DNA from: CAWFFV01 sp963814985
GTDB taxonomy: Bacteria; Chloroflexota; Ktedonobacteria; Ktedonobacterales; Ktedonobacteraceae
Direction: 5' to 3'
Assembly (NCBI GenBank): GCA_963814985.1
Contig: CAWFFV010000054.1
Location: forward strand, 62,001 to 126,000
Length of the DNA stretch: 64,000 nt
The translations under genes were made by a program, and so were the position numbers. The notes under the pieces were generated by a model. It searched no databases. It saw only the letters and a list, made by a program, of their open reading frames with translations, and had not been told where the DNA came from. Positions within the stretch are counted from its first letter, which is position 1. Every line of letters begins with the position of its first letter. Positions 8,690-17,244 of the stretch are shown here, piece after piece.

Positions 8690-9669
8690 AGTACTTTGTG
8701 ACTGGAGCTACTGGCTTTGTCGGTAGCCATGTGACACGCCAACTTATTGAAACTGGCCATGAAGTGGTCGCCGTTGTGCGTAACCCGGCAAAAGCCCAAG
8801 AGCTTGCCGACCTCGGCGTAGCCATTTATCAAGGGGATGTCACCGATAAAGAGAGCATGCGTGCTCCCATGCAAGGTATTGATGGCGTCTTTCATATTGC
8901 CGGCTGGTATAAAGTTGGGGTTAAAGATAAGAGTGATGGCGAAAAAATCAATGTACAGGGCACACGCAATGTACTGGAACTGATGAAAGAATTGGGTATC
9001 GCGAAAGGAGTTTATACCAGCACGCTCGCCGTGAATTCAGATACTCATGGGAAACTTGTTGATGAAACATATCACTATACCGGGCCTCATCTGAGCGAAT
9101 ACGACCGTACCAAGTGGATAGCTCATTACGAAGTTGCTGACCCGATGATTGCAGATGGCCTCCCTCTCGTGATCGTCCAACCTGGCTTGATCTACGGGCC
9201 AGACGATACCAGCAGCGTCCGTACCACTCTTATACAATACTTACAACGAAAGCTGCCCGTAATTCCCACACAGACCGCCTACTCCTGGGCATACATTGAT
9301 GATATTGCACATGGGCACATTTTGGCAATGGAAAAAGGGAAAGTTGGAGAAAGTTATATTATTGCCGGGCCAACACATACATTTGTTGACGCCATGCACC
9401 TCGCTGAGAAAATCACTGGCATACCCGCGCCGCGTCTTCAGGTCGCCCCATCCATGATGAAGGTGATGGCATCAACGATGGGCATTGTTGAGAAAGTTAT
9501 ACCCGTTGCTGATGAGTATAGTGCTGAATATCTGCGCATCAGTGCAGGAGTAACCTACATTGGCACAAACGCGAAAGCTAAGCGCGAGCTGGGTTACAAT
9601 CCTCGTTCACTGGAAGATGGGCTGACTCAGACGTTAAAGCATGAGATGCATCTGCTGAGGATGAAGTAA
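8686..9669 (+). CDS. NAD-dependent epimerase/dehydratase (extended SDR, dihydroflavonol reductase-like)
   Basis: A 327-residue extended SDR. The Rossmann motif T-G-A-T-G-F-V-G-S-H is at residues about 6-15, and the catalytic region has Y-D-R-T-K-W as the YxxxK motif near residue 140. The remaining sequence resembles the dihydroflavonol-4-reductase/hopanoid HpnA-like group of NAD(P)-dependent sugar or steroid-like reductases. It starts within the tetR stop codon and is preceded by AAAGGAGG inside tetR. Together with the divergent SDR and P450 it suggests oxidative conversion of a small lipophilic compound under TetR control; that is inference from context. Confidence 0.87.
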   Translation: MKYFVTGATGFVGSHVTRQLIETGHEVVAVVRNPAKAQELADLGVAIYQGDVTDKESMRAPMQGIDGVFHIAGWYKVGVKDKSDGEKINVQGTRNVLELMKELGIAKGVYTSTLAVNSDTHGKLVDETYHYTGPHLSEYDRTKWIAHYEVADPMIADGLPLVIVQPGLIYGPDDTSSVRTTLIQYLQRKLPVIPTQTAYSWAYIDDIAHGHILAMEKGKVGESYIIAGPTHTFVDAMHLAEKITGIPAPRLQVAPSMMKVMASTMGIVEKVIPVADEYSAEYLRISAGVTYIGTNAKAKRELGYNPRSLEDGLTQTLKHEMHLLRMK

Positions 9670-9695
9670 GGTGCAGCTAATATTCTTGATCTCTT

Positions 9696-10655
9696 CTAGG
9701 TCAGCACCACCGCGACGAGGTAAGCAATGTACGCTCCTACCAAAATACCTCCCATTACGCGGGGAATCTTCCCGTACCAGACGAGGAAGAGGAGCGCGAG
9801 GTGAACGACTACCATAACAGGTAAGGCAATGAAGGTGATATGATGGTCCACTGGAATGGGGCGAATTGTAGCAGCTAACCCAAGCGTAACCAGCAAATTG
9901 TAGGCAAAGGAGCCGAGAATACCACCCACCAGGATATCGGCCTGTTTCTTGCGAGCTGCACTTACTCCAAGTGCAATCATCTCTGCTCCTGTCCCTAGAG
10001 AGACAATGGTTGCTCCGACAGTTCCTTGACTGAGTCCAATGAGTTGAGCGAGACGAAGGGCACCTTCCACAATTGCGGGACCTCCTACTGCCATTGCAGC
10101 CAAACCGCCCAAGGTCAGCATCACAGGTTTCCAATGAAGACGATGGTGTGCTGGTAACTCCTGCTCATCATCGTCGTCTGCTTCAGACTCCACCATGCGC
10201 TTGACAGCCTCCCGATCTGTCCGAAACAAGAAGATCGTGTAGCCCACAAATACGACTAAGAGGAGCGCCCCTTCAAGCTGAGTGACAACGCCCAGAAAAA
10301 GTAGCACAACAGGGATAACCGAAACGAGAGTAGCAATCAAAGCCTGTCGTTGCACGCTCCGGTCGATTATCATTGGAGAAATGAGCGCAGAAAGACCCAT
10401 GGCCGCGGTGATAATGGTAACATTGGTACCGATAACATTGCTCACAGCAAGGATTGGAGCACCACGAGCAGAAGCAATGGCGGCGGTAAGCATTTCTTCT
10501 GGTTCGAGTCCAGCCAGCAGCACCCCCAACACAAGAGCGCTTACACCAAGAGATCGTGCAAGATCACCTGCGCCATCAAGAAACCAGTCGGCCCCAAACA
10601 CAAGCAAAAGGGTTCCAACGGCAAGCAATCCAAGCACAAAGAGAAGTGCAAGCAT
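9696..10655 (-). CDS. Calcium/cation antiporter of the CaCA family
   Basis: A 319-residue membrane protein with about ten hydrophobic segments in two homologous halves. Each half carries an alpha-repeat: G-L-E-P-E-E-M followed by S-N-V-I-G-T-N-V-T in the first, and G-T-G-A-E-M-I followed by G-G-I-L-G-S-F-A-Y-N-L in the second. These acidic repeats form the ion site in Na+/Ca2+ exchangers of the YrbG type. A charged stretch with D-D-D-D-E-Q-E between the halves is a usual cytosolic linker. I chose the ATG at 10655, which follows AAAGGA. A longer frame runs to 10841, but the extra N-terminus is not hydrophobic in the usual way and overlaps the neighbour on the other strand. Confidence 0.85.
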   Translation of the reverse strand: MLALLFVLGLLAVGTLLLVFGADWFLDGAGDLARSLGVSALVLGVLLAGLEPEEMLTAAIASARGAPILAVSNVIGTNVTIITAAMGLSALISPMIIDRSVQRQALIATLVSVIPVVLLFLGVVTQLEGALLLVVFVGYTIFLFRTDREAVKRMVESEADDDDEQELPAHHRLHWKPVMLTLGGLAAMAVGGPAIVEGALRLAQLIGLSQGTVGATIVSLGTGAEMIALGVSAARKKQADILVGGILGSFAYNLLVTLGLAATIRPIPVDHHITFIALPVMVVVHLALLFLVWYGKIPRVMGGILVGAYIAYLVAVVLT

Positions 10656-10796
10656 CAAACATCCTTTCTTGTACCCACCAATAACAGCAAAGAAAAGTGT
10701 TATAATAGTAGCATACTCTTCTTTCCAACACAAACCAGCCATAACACACAACGAGGGATCGCCATAACAACAAATAACACAAAAATACAGTTTCAG

Positions 10797-12218
10797 ATGA
10801 GTGCAGATGACAGGCATCGCCTGGAAGAATTGCCCTGGCATGTTCCATTAGAAGAATGGCCTGCCCAGGGTATTCAATTACTTACCATCCGCCGTGGTGA
10901 GTCTCGCCACCCGGTAGTTTTTGTCGAGCTCCAGGGAATGCGCTATGCCATTAAAGAGACGACTCCACGGATGGCAGAGCGTGAAATACGCAACCTGCGC
11001 GAAATTGAACATCGAGGCATCCCTACACTTAGCGCTACAGGTACGGTAACAGTACCCGCTCCACCCATTGCACTCGACATTCCCAAAGTTTATGGCATCA
11101 CACAATATCTCAGCGGAGATCGTGGCTACACTGTCACACGACTGGCCCCACGTGTAGTACCACATGTGTTACTCTACCGCCTCCCCTTTACAACACGCAC
11201 AAAGCATCATCTTCTCTCGGCTGTTGCAGTGCTGATGATCGAATTACACGAACATGGCATCTATTGGGGAGATCCTTCGTTAGCCAACGCATTGATTCGC
11301 ATCGATGGGAAACGCATCCTGGCAATTATGGCAGACGCTGAAACTGCCGAAATCTTTTCTGGCCCAATTGGGGAAGGGTTGCGTGAACAGGATTTAGCAG
11401 CGTTTGGCGAGTCTCTCTGCTGGCAAGCAGAGGATTTACGTCAGGCACGAGGGTTACCGGAGGACAAACAAATCCTGGATGATAGCGACTTCCGCTATTT
11501 TGAGCAACGTTATCGCTGGCTACGACGAGAACACGCTCGCGTAACCGCTTCTCCAAACTTCAACACAGTCTATCAAGTACAGCAGTTCTTACATACACTG
11601 GGCCAGTGGGGCTTCTCTCTGCTTAGTACAACGGGATATACCCTCCAGCAATTCACAACAGTGCTTCCTGGTTGGTATCAACGTCGCATCTATGAACTGC
11701 TACACATTACCATGCCGCGCATCTATGCTCAACGCTTCTATTATATGATCCTTGGGCATCAGGCCATTCTGAGCCAACAAGAGGAACGTGACATTAGCAT
11801 TGGGGAGGCAGCAAAAAATTGGTACACCAACTACCATCTCCCTGCTATTCTCCTGCTACGTCAGCATCTGACCAGTGGACAAGATCCCATGCAAGCCTAT
11901 TTCGCCATCATGCAGCATAAATGGAAGTTAAGCAGCAAGGCAGGCTATGAAGTTCCCCTTGACGAGGCCATCCTGGACTGGTCGATGAAGCGCGCTGAGA
12001 CAGGCAAACTTGGTGCTGTTGACCCTGCATCGTTGGCAAAATGGTGGCGCGAGATTGAACCTGCCGCCAAAGTCCTGGAACCTCCACTGATTGAAAGTGA
12101 GAAATTAGATCCACTGCTCTCAACAGGAGAGAAACCACTTGTCCATCTGCAACAGCCTGAATTAGAACAGAAGTTGCCTGAGATCCTGGAAAAACAAAAA
12201 CTCGATGAGCATGAGTAA
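10797..12218 (+). CDS. DUF4032 domain protein (kinase-like fold)
   Basis: A 473-residue soluble protein. Its middle contains E-L-H-E-H-G-I-Y-W-G-D-P-S-L-A-N-A-L near residue 155, followed by M-A-D-A-E-T-A-E, the pattern of DUF4032 proteins. That motif resembles the catalytic H-x-D and metal-binding segments of lipopolysaccharide-kinase-like folds. The cellular role is not known. The start is set at ATG 10797 because translation upstream of it is not conserved-looking and overlaps the divergent antiporter gene. It ends just before a copy of the palindromic repeat, converging on recA. Confidence 0.78.
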   Translation: MSADDRHRLEELPWHVPLEEWPAQGIQLLTIRRGESRHPVVFVELQGMRYAIKETTPRMAEREIRNLREIEHRGIPTLSATGTVTVPAPPIALDIPKVYGITQYLSGDRGYTVTRLAPRVVPHVLLYRLPFTTRTKHHLLSAVAVLMIELHEHGIYWGDPSLANALIRIDGKRILAIMADAETAEIFSGPIGEGLREQDLAAFGESLCWQAEDLRQARGLPEDKQILDDSDFRYFEQRYRWLRREHARVTASPNFNTVYQVQQFLHTLGQWGFSLLSTTGYTLQQFTTVLPGWYQRRIYELLHITMPRIYAQRFYYMILGHQAILSQQEERDISIGEAAKNWYTNYHLPAILLLRQHLTSGQDPMQAYFAIMQHKWKLSSKAGYEVPLDEAILDWSMKRAETGKLGAVDPASLAKWWREIEPAAKVLEPPLIESEKLDPLLSTGEKPLVHLQQPELEQKLPEILEKQKLDEHE

Positions 12219-12222
12219 AGTA

Positions 12223-12400
12223 GTAACTATTCAGGTACCCTCGCCACCTGCGGTGGCTCGCCCTTGTTTTATGTGTGGTTTTGTTGCCTGTGGAGGAGAT
12301 TGCGTCGCAATCTCCTCCACAGGCAACAAAACCACACATAAAACAACCTGCGAAGCGCCGAAGGCGCTGAGGAATCAGGGAAAGGAAACCTGATACTTTA
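12223..12400 (+). repeat. Variable-stem palindromic repeat, copy 2 (forward)
   Basis: The longest central stem of the family: 39 bp, perfect, 12266-12304 pairing with 12306-12344 around a single T. Flanking hairpins are GCCACC-tgc-GGTGGC and AGCGCC-gaa-GGCGCT, followed by GAGGAATCAGGGAAAGG. The outer ends are complementary (GTAACTATTCAGG against a diverged CCTGATACTTTAC). It lies between convergent genes (DUF4032 and recA), where it could terminate transcription from both sides. Confidence 0.87.
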
Positions 12401-12405
12401 CGATG

Positions 12406-13518
12406 TTATAGTTCCTCGTCGAGTTTTTCCTCTTCTTCTTCTGCTTCCTCAGCACCTTCGATCTCGCCGGCTTTGAAGGAGACGATATTTCCACGAATCT
12501 GCTCGTCAATGGCCATCGCCACATCTGTATTCTGGCGCAGAAACTCCTTAGCGTTTTCGCGTCCCTGGCCAAGACGGATATCGCCAACATTGAACCATGC
12601 ACCGCTCTTCTTGACGAGGCCCATCTCCAGACCAAGGTCTATCAAACCACCTTCACGGGAAATACCTTCGCTGTACATGATGTCAAACTCGGCGGTCTTG
12701 AATGGCGGGGCCACCTTGTTCTTCACTACGCGTACACGTGTGCGGTTTCCTACGACATCCTGTCCCAGTTTAATGGAGTCTGTACGACGAATATCCAGAC
12801 GAATAGAGGCGTAGAACTTCAGAGCTTTACCACCTGCGGTGACTTCTGGATTGCCAAACATGACACCAACCTTCTCACGCAACTGGTTAGTGAAGATCAC
12901 GGCAGTATTTGAGTTGCTAATAGCACCTGTGAGTTTACGCATGGCCTGGCTCATCAGGCGGGCTTGCAGGCCAACATGGGAGTCGCCCATCTCGCCTTCG
13001 ATTTCGGCACGTGGCACCAGGGCCGCCACCGAGTCAATCACCACAACATCCAGGGCATTGCTGCGTACAAGCAAGTCAACGATTTCCAGCGCCTGCTCAC
13101 CAGTATCCGGTTGTGAGATGTACAGATTATTGATATCAACGCCACAGCGAGCAGCATAAGTCGGATCAAGTGCATGTTCTGCATCAACAAAGGCGGCATA
13201 GCCACCAGCACGTTGTGCATTAGCAATAATATGTTGACAAAGCGTTGTCTTACCGGAAGACTCAGGACCATAGATTTCGGTAATACGTCCTCTGGGAATA
13301 CCACCCACACCCAATACTAAATCCAGGGCAATTGATCCCGTAGGGATGATTTCAACGTGAACCTTTGCCGCTTCCCCCAGTTTCATGATCGCGCCCTTAC
13401 CAAAACGACGCTCGATCTGCGTAAGCGCCAGATCTATTGCCTTCTCACGCTCACTCATACCAGCAGTAGCAGCAGCAGTACCATTGCGATCAACAGAGGC
13501 CTTTTCTTTTTTACTCAT
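12406..13518 (-). CDS. recA: RecA recombinase
   Basis: A full-length 370-residue RecA. It binds single-stranded DNA as an ATP-dependent filament, drives strand exchange and promotes LexA cleavage. Visible motifs are Walker A G-P-E-S-S-G-K-T-T near residue 85, V-V-I-D-S-V-A-A-L as Walker B, the L1/L2 loop region with S-H-V-G-L-Q-A-R-L-M-S-Q and the N-Q-L-R-E-K-V-G-V-M-F-G-N-P segment, and an acidic tail rich in glutamate. The ATG at 13518 follows AGGAGAAG. It lies downstream of recR on the same strand, 359 bp away. I saw no convincing SOS box. Confidence 0.98.
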   Translation of the reverse strand: MSKKEKASVDRNGTAAATAGMSEREKAIDLALTQIERRFGKGAIMKLGEAAKVHVEIIPTGSIALDLVLGVGGIPRGRITEIYGPESSGKTTLCQHIIANAQRAGGYAAFVDAEHALDPTYAARCGVDINNLYISQPDTGEQALEIVDLLVRSNALDVVVIDSVAALVPRAEIEGEMGDSHVGLQARLMSQAMRKLTGAISNSNTAVIFTNQLREKVGVMFGNPEVTAGGKALKFYASIRLDIRRTDSIKLGQDVVGNRTRVRVVKNKVAPPFKTAEFDIMYSEGISREGGLIDLGLEMGLVKKSGAWFNVGDIRLGQGRENAKEFLRQNTDVAMAIDEQIRGNIVSFKAGEIEGAEEAEEEEEKLDEEL

Positions 13519-13877
13519 TGGCTTCTCCTGTTACAGGGCGTGAGATACAGAATCAGGTTGTGGTTATCCCGCTTCACCAACCCTGCATTCCTTCCTTTTA
13601 CAACACTTTTAAATGAAAAGCAATTCTCGATGAATTCTGAATATGGTGGATGCATAACAAGAGTGCTACATGTCGGAATGCGTTGTCTGCTATGCATCTC
13701 CCCCTACACATACCTATTCTCCGACAAGAGCTAAAAGTCGGAAATGGATGCCCTCTTTATCCATTCCGTAGAAGTAGAACAAGAGTACCATAAGTACATC
13801 TACATGTCAAGCAAGACGACCGTGAGATTGCAAAATGGATGAATACAGGAAAGAACTACACAAGGATAACAATACTC
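13519..13877 (-). other. recR-recA intergenic region with two hairpins
   Basis: No gene is apparent in these 359 bp. Two inverted repeats lie next to each other: TCCGAC/GTCGGA at 13720-13742 with an 11-nt loop, and CGGAAATGGAT/ATCCATTCCG at about 13739-13769 with one bulged base and a 9-nt loop. They share the CGGA at their junction, so the two folds are mutually exclusive. They may end recR transcription or form part of the recA leader; no poly-U tract is attached. The rest holds nothing I recognise. Confidence 0.45.
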
Positions 13878-14489
13878 CTACAGTTCGCGCCGACCCTCCA
13901 GTGCCCGGCTGAGGGTGCCTTCATCGGCATACTCCAGGTCACCACCGATTGGGAGACCGCGAGCCAATGATGTCACACGCAGTCCAGGTATATTTAGCTC
14001 GTTCTTGATCTCACCTTTGATAAAACCTGCGGTGTAGTCACCTTCAAAGCCTGGATTGGTTGCGAGAATGACCTCACGAATGTTCCCTTTTTCCACACGC
14101 CTTAAGAGTTCATCGATACGGATATCCTTGCGTCCAATGCCATTCATAGGCGAAAGTGCACCATGAAGCACATGGTAGAGTCCCTTGTAGGCTCCCGTCT
14201 TCTCTAAAGCCAGTACATCGAGTGGCTCTTCAACTACACAGATCGCCTCTTGATCGCGACTGGGATTGCTACAAATTGGACATGGGTTTGTTTCAGTAAT
14301 GTTGAAACATTGCGAACAATAGACAATGCTCTCTTTAACGCGTATAATGGCCTCAGCCAGGCGACGGGCCTGGTCACTGGGGCTACGCAGGATAAAAAAG
14401 GTCAGGCGTTGCGCCGTCTTTACGCCGACGCCCGGCAATTTTGAAAACTCTTCAATCAGAGCTGCCACTGGTGGTGCAATATCACTCAT
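13878..14489 (-). CDS. recR: Recombination mediator protein RecR
   Basis: A 203-residue RecR, close to family length. It has the helix-hairpin-helix start L-P-G-V-G-V-K-T-A-Q-R, the four-cysteine zinc finger C-S-Q-C-F-N with C-P-I-C, and a Toprim domain with I-C-V-V-E-E-P and A-T-N-P-G-F-E-G-D. RecR works with RecF/RecO to load RecA on SSB-coated DNA. Only 3 bp separate it from the upstream ybaB gene, and both follow dnaX, the widely conserved dnaX-ybaB-recR operon. Confidence 0.97.
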   Translation of the reverse strand: MSDIAPPVAALIEEFSKLPGVGVKTAQRLTFFILRSPSDQARRLAEAIIRVKESIVYCSQCFNITETNPCPICSNPSRDQEAICVVEEPLDVLALEKTGAYKGLYHVLHGALSPMNGIGRKDIRIDELLRRVEKGNIREVILATNPGFEGDYTAGFIKGEIKNELNIPGLRVTSLARGLPIGGDLEYADEGTLSRALEGRREL

Positions 14490-14492
14490 CTT

Positions 14493-14789
14493 TTAAAACA
14501 GCCCTGGAATCCTCATGCCGCCAGTAGCACTATTGACAAGCTTTTGTTGCGCATTTGTTGCCTTCTCAAAGGCATCTTTCGCCGCTGCTCGCACCATCAC
14601 CTCTAGCTCGACAATATCTTCCGCACTAAACGCTTCCGGGTCAATTTTCACATCCGTGATTTCAAATTTGCCGCTCATAGTGATCGTCACAGCACCACCA
14701 CCGGCAGTACCTGCGAACTGGGTTGCTTCCAGTTCCTCTTGCATCTTCATTAACTTCTGTTGCATTTTTTGTACTTCACGCATGTTCAT
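14493..14789 (-). CDS. YbaB/EbfC family nucleoid-associated protein
   Basis: A 98-residue protein with the family pattern: N-terminal M-R-E-V-Q-K-M-Q-Q-K-L-M-K-M-Q-E-E-L helix, then G-T-A-G-G-G-A-V-T-I-T-M-S-G, a central I-D-P-E-A-F helix start and a C-terminal helix ending in G-G-M-R-I-P-G-L-F. Members bind DNA as dimers without strong sequence preference. It sits between dnaX and recR with gaps of 16 and 3 bp, as in most bacteria. Confidence 0.95.
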   Translation of the reverse strand: MNMREVQKMQQKLMKMQEELEATQFAGTAGGGAVTITMSGKFEITDVKIDPEAFSAEDIVELEVMVRAAAKDAFEKATNAQQKLVNSATGGMRIPGLF

Positions 14790-14805
14790 GGGATAGAAAC
14801 TCTCC

Positions 14806-16947
14806 TTATTTAAAATGAATATCCTTGATCTCTGCTTTAAACATCCGTACCGCTTCCTGGACTACTGGATCGTTCTTCGCCTTCCTTTCAATCTGCTGCT
14901 GACGGGTTTCACTTGTAGCAAGAGTTCGGTCAGCATCCGACGATACTCTACTAGTATTCTCTCTCACAATATTCGTTCTGGCAAGTGGTGGAGGCTGATG
15001 ATTACGAGAATCCGCTGGAGGAGGGGCCGTTTTTTTCTGTGGTGCCTCTTGCCGTGGTGGAAGAGCAGATGTCTTTTCAGGTAGAGGGCGCTCACGATAT
15101 GCAGATTGTTGGGAAGATACGGTCGTTGCCGTATTCGACAAACGACTACTATCGTCATGTGAAACAGACGATTGAGGAGGTGGGATAGATAAAGATGATC
15201 CTGTATTGCCAGGAGGAAGAAGCCGTACCCGACACTCCCGCCCTAATTCGATCTTCAATGCCCATTCAATGGATTCGCGATCCTCATTCTTTTGCATAGA
15301 TTTGTAATGAAAATCCGCCTGGGCCTTGATAAATACAACTGGCTGCTCGTCAGTACCCTCTATACTCGTAAGAGTATAGCCATTCAGGAGTGCAGCGATC
15401 TTCGCCCCATCTTTCCTCGTTCGTACACGCCGTTTCACATACTCCCATCGCTCCCTTACCTGTTCTATTTGTAGGGTAAGAGCATTACTCTCATGTGAAG
15501 CAACAGACACATGATCACTCTGTACAATTGTGCCCACGACTGATGTGCCAGTCACAGGAGATACTGAGGGCGCGGGTTCTGGCTCTCCTTCGTCGTCCAG
15601 ATACGAGACAGCATCCCAGTCTGGCAAATCTTCAGAGACAGCTGCATCCTTGTTGACCACGGGGGGAACTGCTGGAGTTGTCACCGCTGACGGTGGAGTA
15701 TGTATTTCCACTTTTGCATGCGATGGCGATGACACTGTGGAGTTTTGGATACGTGGCGGTTCTTGAACAGGTGCTGAACTCGGCTGAACTGGCGATACAG
15801 GGTGTACCAACTGCGCAACTGAGGGAAGTGGTGTAGCAGATATACCAGCCTGTACACGGCGATGCAATTCAATACAGACCAGGAGTGCCAGTTCGAGACC
15901 CAGTTGCGGTGCACCCAGGCTCTTCTGCATCAGGTCATTCTGTGCAAAGACACGAGCACACTCGGTGAGTTCCTCCAATCCGAAAAGCTGAGCAGTCTGC
16001 GCTATTTCACGCAACTCATCTTCTGGACTCTCGACGATAGCAGCGATGTTTGCGCCTGCCCTGGCAAGCATCATAGCACGCAAGTACTCTGCAACCTGAC
16101 TATTGATCTGACGCAGATCAGCGCCAGCCTCAACAAGATCATGAATCAGGTGTAATCCAGCAGCACTATCGAGATGGGCAATATATGTAATAAACTTTTG
16201 AATGGCACGGGGATCTGCAACCCCAAGCATAGTCTGCACCTGAACCAGCGTGACCTCTTGCCCAGAATAAGCAATGGCTTGATCCAACAGACTCAACGCG
16301 TCACGCATTCCACCAGCTGCTGCTCTAGCGATCAACTCTGCGGCACCGCGATCCAGCTTAATTTGCTCCTGCTCAGCAACAAACTGCAAGTGCTCAACAA
16401 TCTGGCGTGTCGTGATACGTTTGAAATCAAAACGCTGACAACGCGAGAGAACCGTAGGCAACATTTTATGTACATCAGTGGTTGCCATCACAAAAATAGC
16501 ATGAGGTGGCGGTTCCTCCAGGGTCTTGAGGAGGGCATTGAAAGCTTCGGTAGTAAGCATATGTGCTTCGTCGAGGATATAGACCTTGTATTTACCCGTA
16601 GAGGGTGGAACCATGACCTTTTCACGCAACTCTCGGATACTATCGATACCACGGTTGGAGGCTGCATCAATTTCAATAACATTGAACGAATTGCCTGCCG
16701 TAATCTCCTTGCACTGTTGACATTCATTACATGGCTCCCCATTGCTTGAATGCAAACAGTTAATAGTTTTTGCCAGGAGGCGTGCCGTACTGGTCTTACC
16801 GGTACCTCTCGGTCCAGTAAAGAGATAAGCATGGGTTAGATTGCCACTATTCAGCGCATTTTTCAGCGTACGAATAACAGGCTCCTGACCAACAAGGTCT
16901 GAGAAGGTCTGAGAGCGCCATTTACGGTAGAGTGATTGCGAGGCCAT
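14806..16947 (-). CDS. dnaX: DNA polymerase III subunit gamma/tau
   Basis: A 713-residue clamp-loader ATPase. The AAA+ core (about residues 1-360) has Walker A G-P-R-G-T-G-K-T-S, a zinc module beginning C-L-H-S with C-N-E-C-Q-Q-C, Walker B with D-E-A-H-M-L, and the arginine-finger region L-S-R-C-Q-R-F-D-F. The last 300 residues are Pro/Ser-rich and low in conservation, with a small C-terminal domain, as in tau. I saw no clear A-rich slippage site for a short gamma form. The gene follows the SRP RNA gene and precedes ybaB-recR. Confidence 0.96.
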   Translation of the reverse strand: MASQSLYRKWRSQTFSDLVGQEPVIRTLKNALNSGNLTHAYLFTGPRGTGKTSTARLLAKTINCLHSSNGEPCNECQQCKEITAGNSFNVIEIDAASNRGIDSIRELREKVMVPPSTGKYKVYILDEAHMLTTEAFNALLKTLEEPPPHAIFVMATTDVHKMLPTVLSRCQRFDFKRITTRQIVEHLQFVAEQEQIKLDRGAAELIARAAAGGMRDALSLLDQAIAYSGQEVTLVQVQTMLGVADPRAIQKFITYIAHLDSAAGLHLIHDLVEAGADLRQINSQVAEYLRAMMLARAGANIAAIVESPEDELREIAQTAQLFGLEELTECARVFAQNDLMQKSLGAPQLGLELALLVCIELHRRVQAGISATPLPSVAQLVHPVSPVQPSSAPVQEPPRIQNSTVSSPSHAKVEIHTPPSAVTTPAVPPVVNKDAAVSEDLPDWDAVSYLDDEGEPEPAPSVSPVTGTSVVGTIVQSDHVSVASHESNALTLQIEQVRERWEYVKRRVRTRKDGAKIAALLNGYTLTSIEGTDEQPVVFIKAQADFHYKSMQKNEDRESIEWALKIELGRECRVRLLPPGNTGSSLSIPPPQSSVSHDDSSRLSNTATTVSSQQSAYRERPLPEKTSALPPRQEAPQKKTAPPPADSRNHQPPPLARTNIVRENTSRVSSDADRTLATSETRQQQIERKAKNDPVVQEAVRMFKAEIKDIHFK

Positions 16948-17030
16948 AGCACAACTTCCGCCTGTATATCCTCTTGATGGGTCACGAGCTGATCACCGAA
17001 TAACAAAAAGGCATAGAAAACCGATTTTCG

Positions 17031-17169
17031 CCCGGCCCTGCCGATCAGCGTAACCAGGCACCCCTGCGGCACCCAGAGAGGTCCACTTACCGTTGCTTCT
17101 TCACAGACCTAGCGGGGTTCATAGACATCTGCCGCGCAGGACCCGATTACGCCGACCGACAGGGCCGGA
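17031..17169 (-). ncRNA. ffs: Signal recognition particle RNA (4.5S-like)
   Basis: On the minus strand the core 17052-17146 carries the SRP S-domain signature: GGTCCTGCGCGGCAG, the asymmetric-loop region around CCCCGCTAGGTC, a GAAGCAACGGTAAG segment, and the returning strand GGTGCCGCAGGGGTGCC. The ends CCGGCCCTG and CAGGGCCGG pair to close a long stem, and GGCGTAA pairs with TTACGC within it, giving about 139 nt. The apical loop reads GTGAAGAAGCAAC where GGAAGGAAGCAAC is usual, so it diverges slightly. SRP RNA binds Ffh and targets membrane proteins. Position just upstream of dnaX is a conserved arrangement. Ends are approximate. Confidence 0.9.
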
Positions 17170-17244
17170 AGAAAACCGGTCCGTCTTACTTGAATGTTTC
17201 TTCTCTGTAAGACGGCCTTATTGTACTCTTTTACGAAGGATTTG

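Noticed and set aside
10350..10796. N-terminal extension of the DUF4032 protein
   Set aside because: The stretch is antisense to the antiporter, low in complexity and unlike the family; ATG 10797 is a better start.
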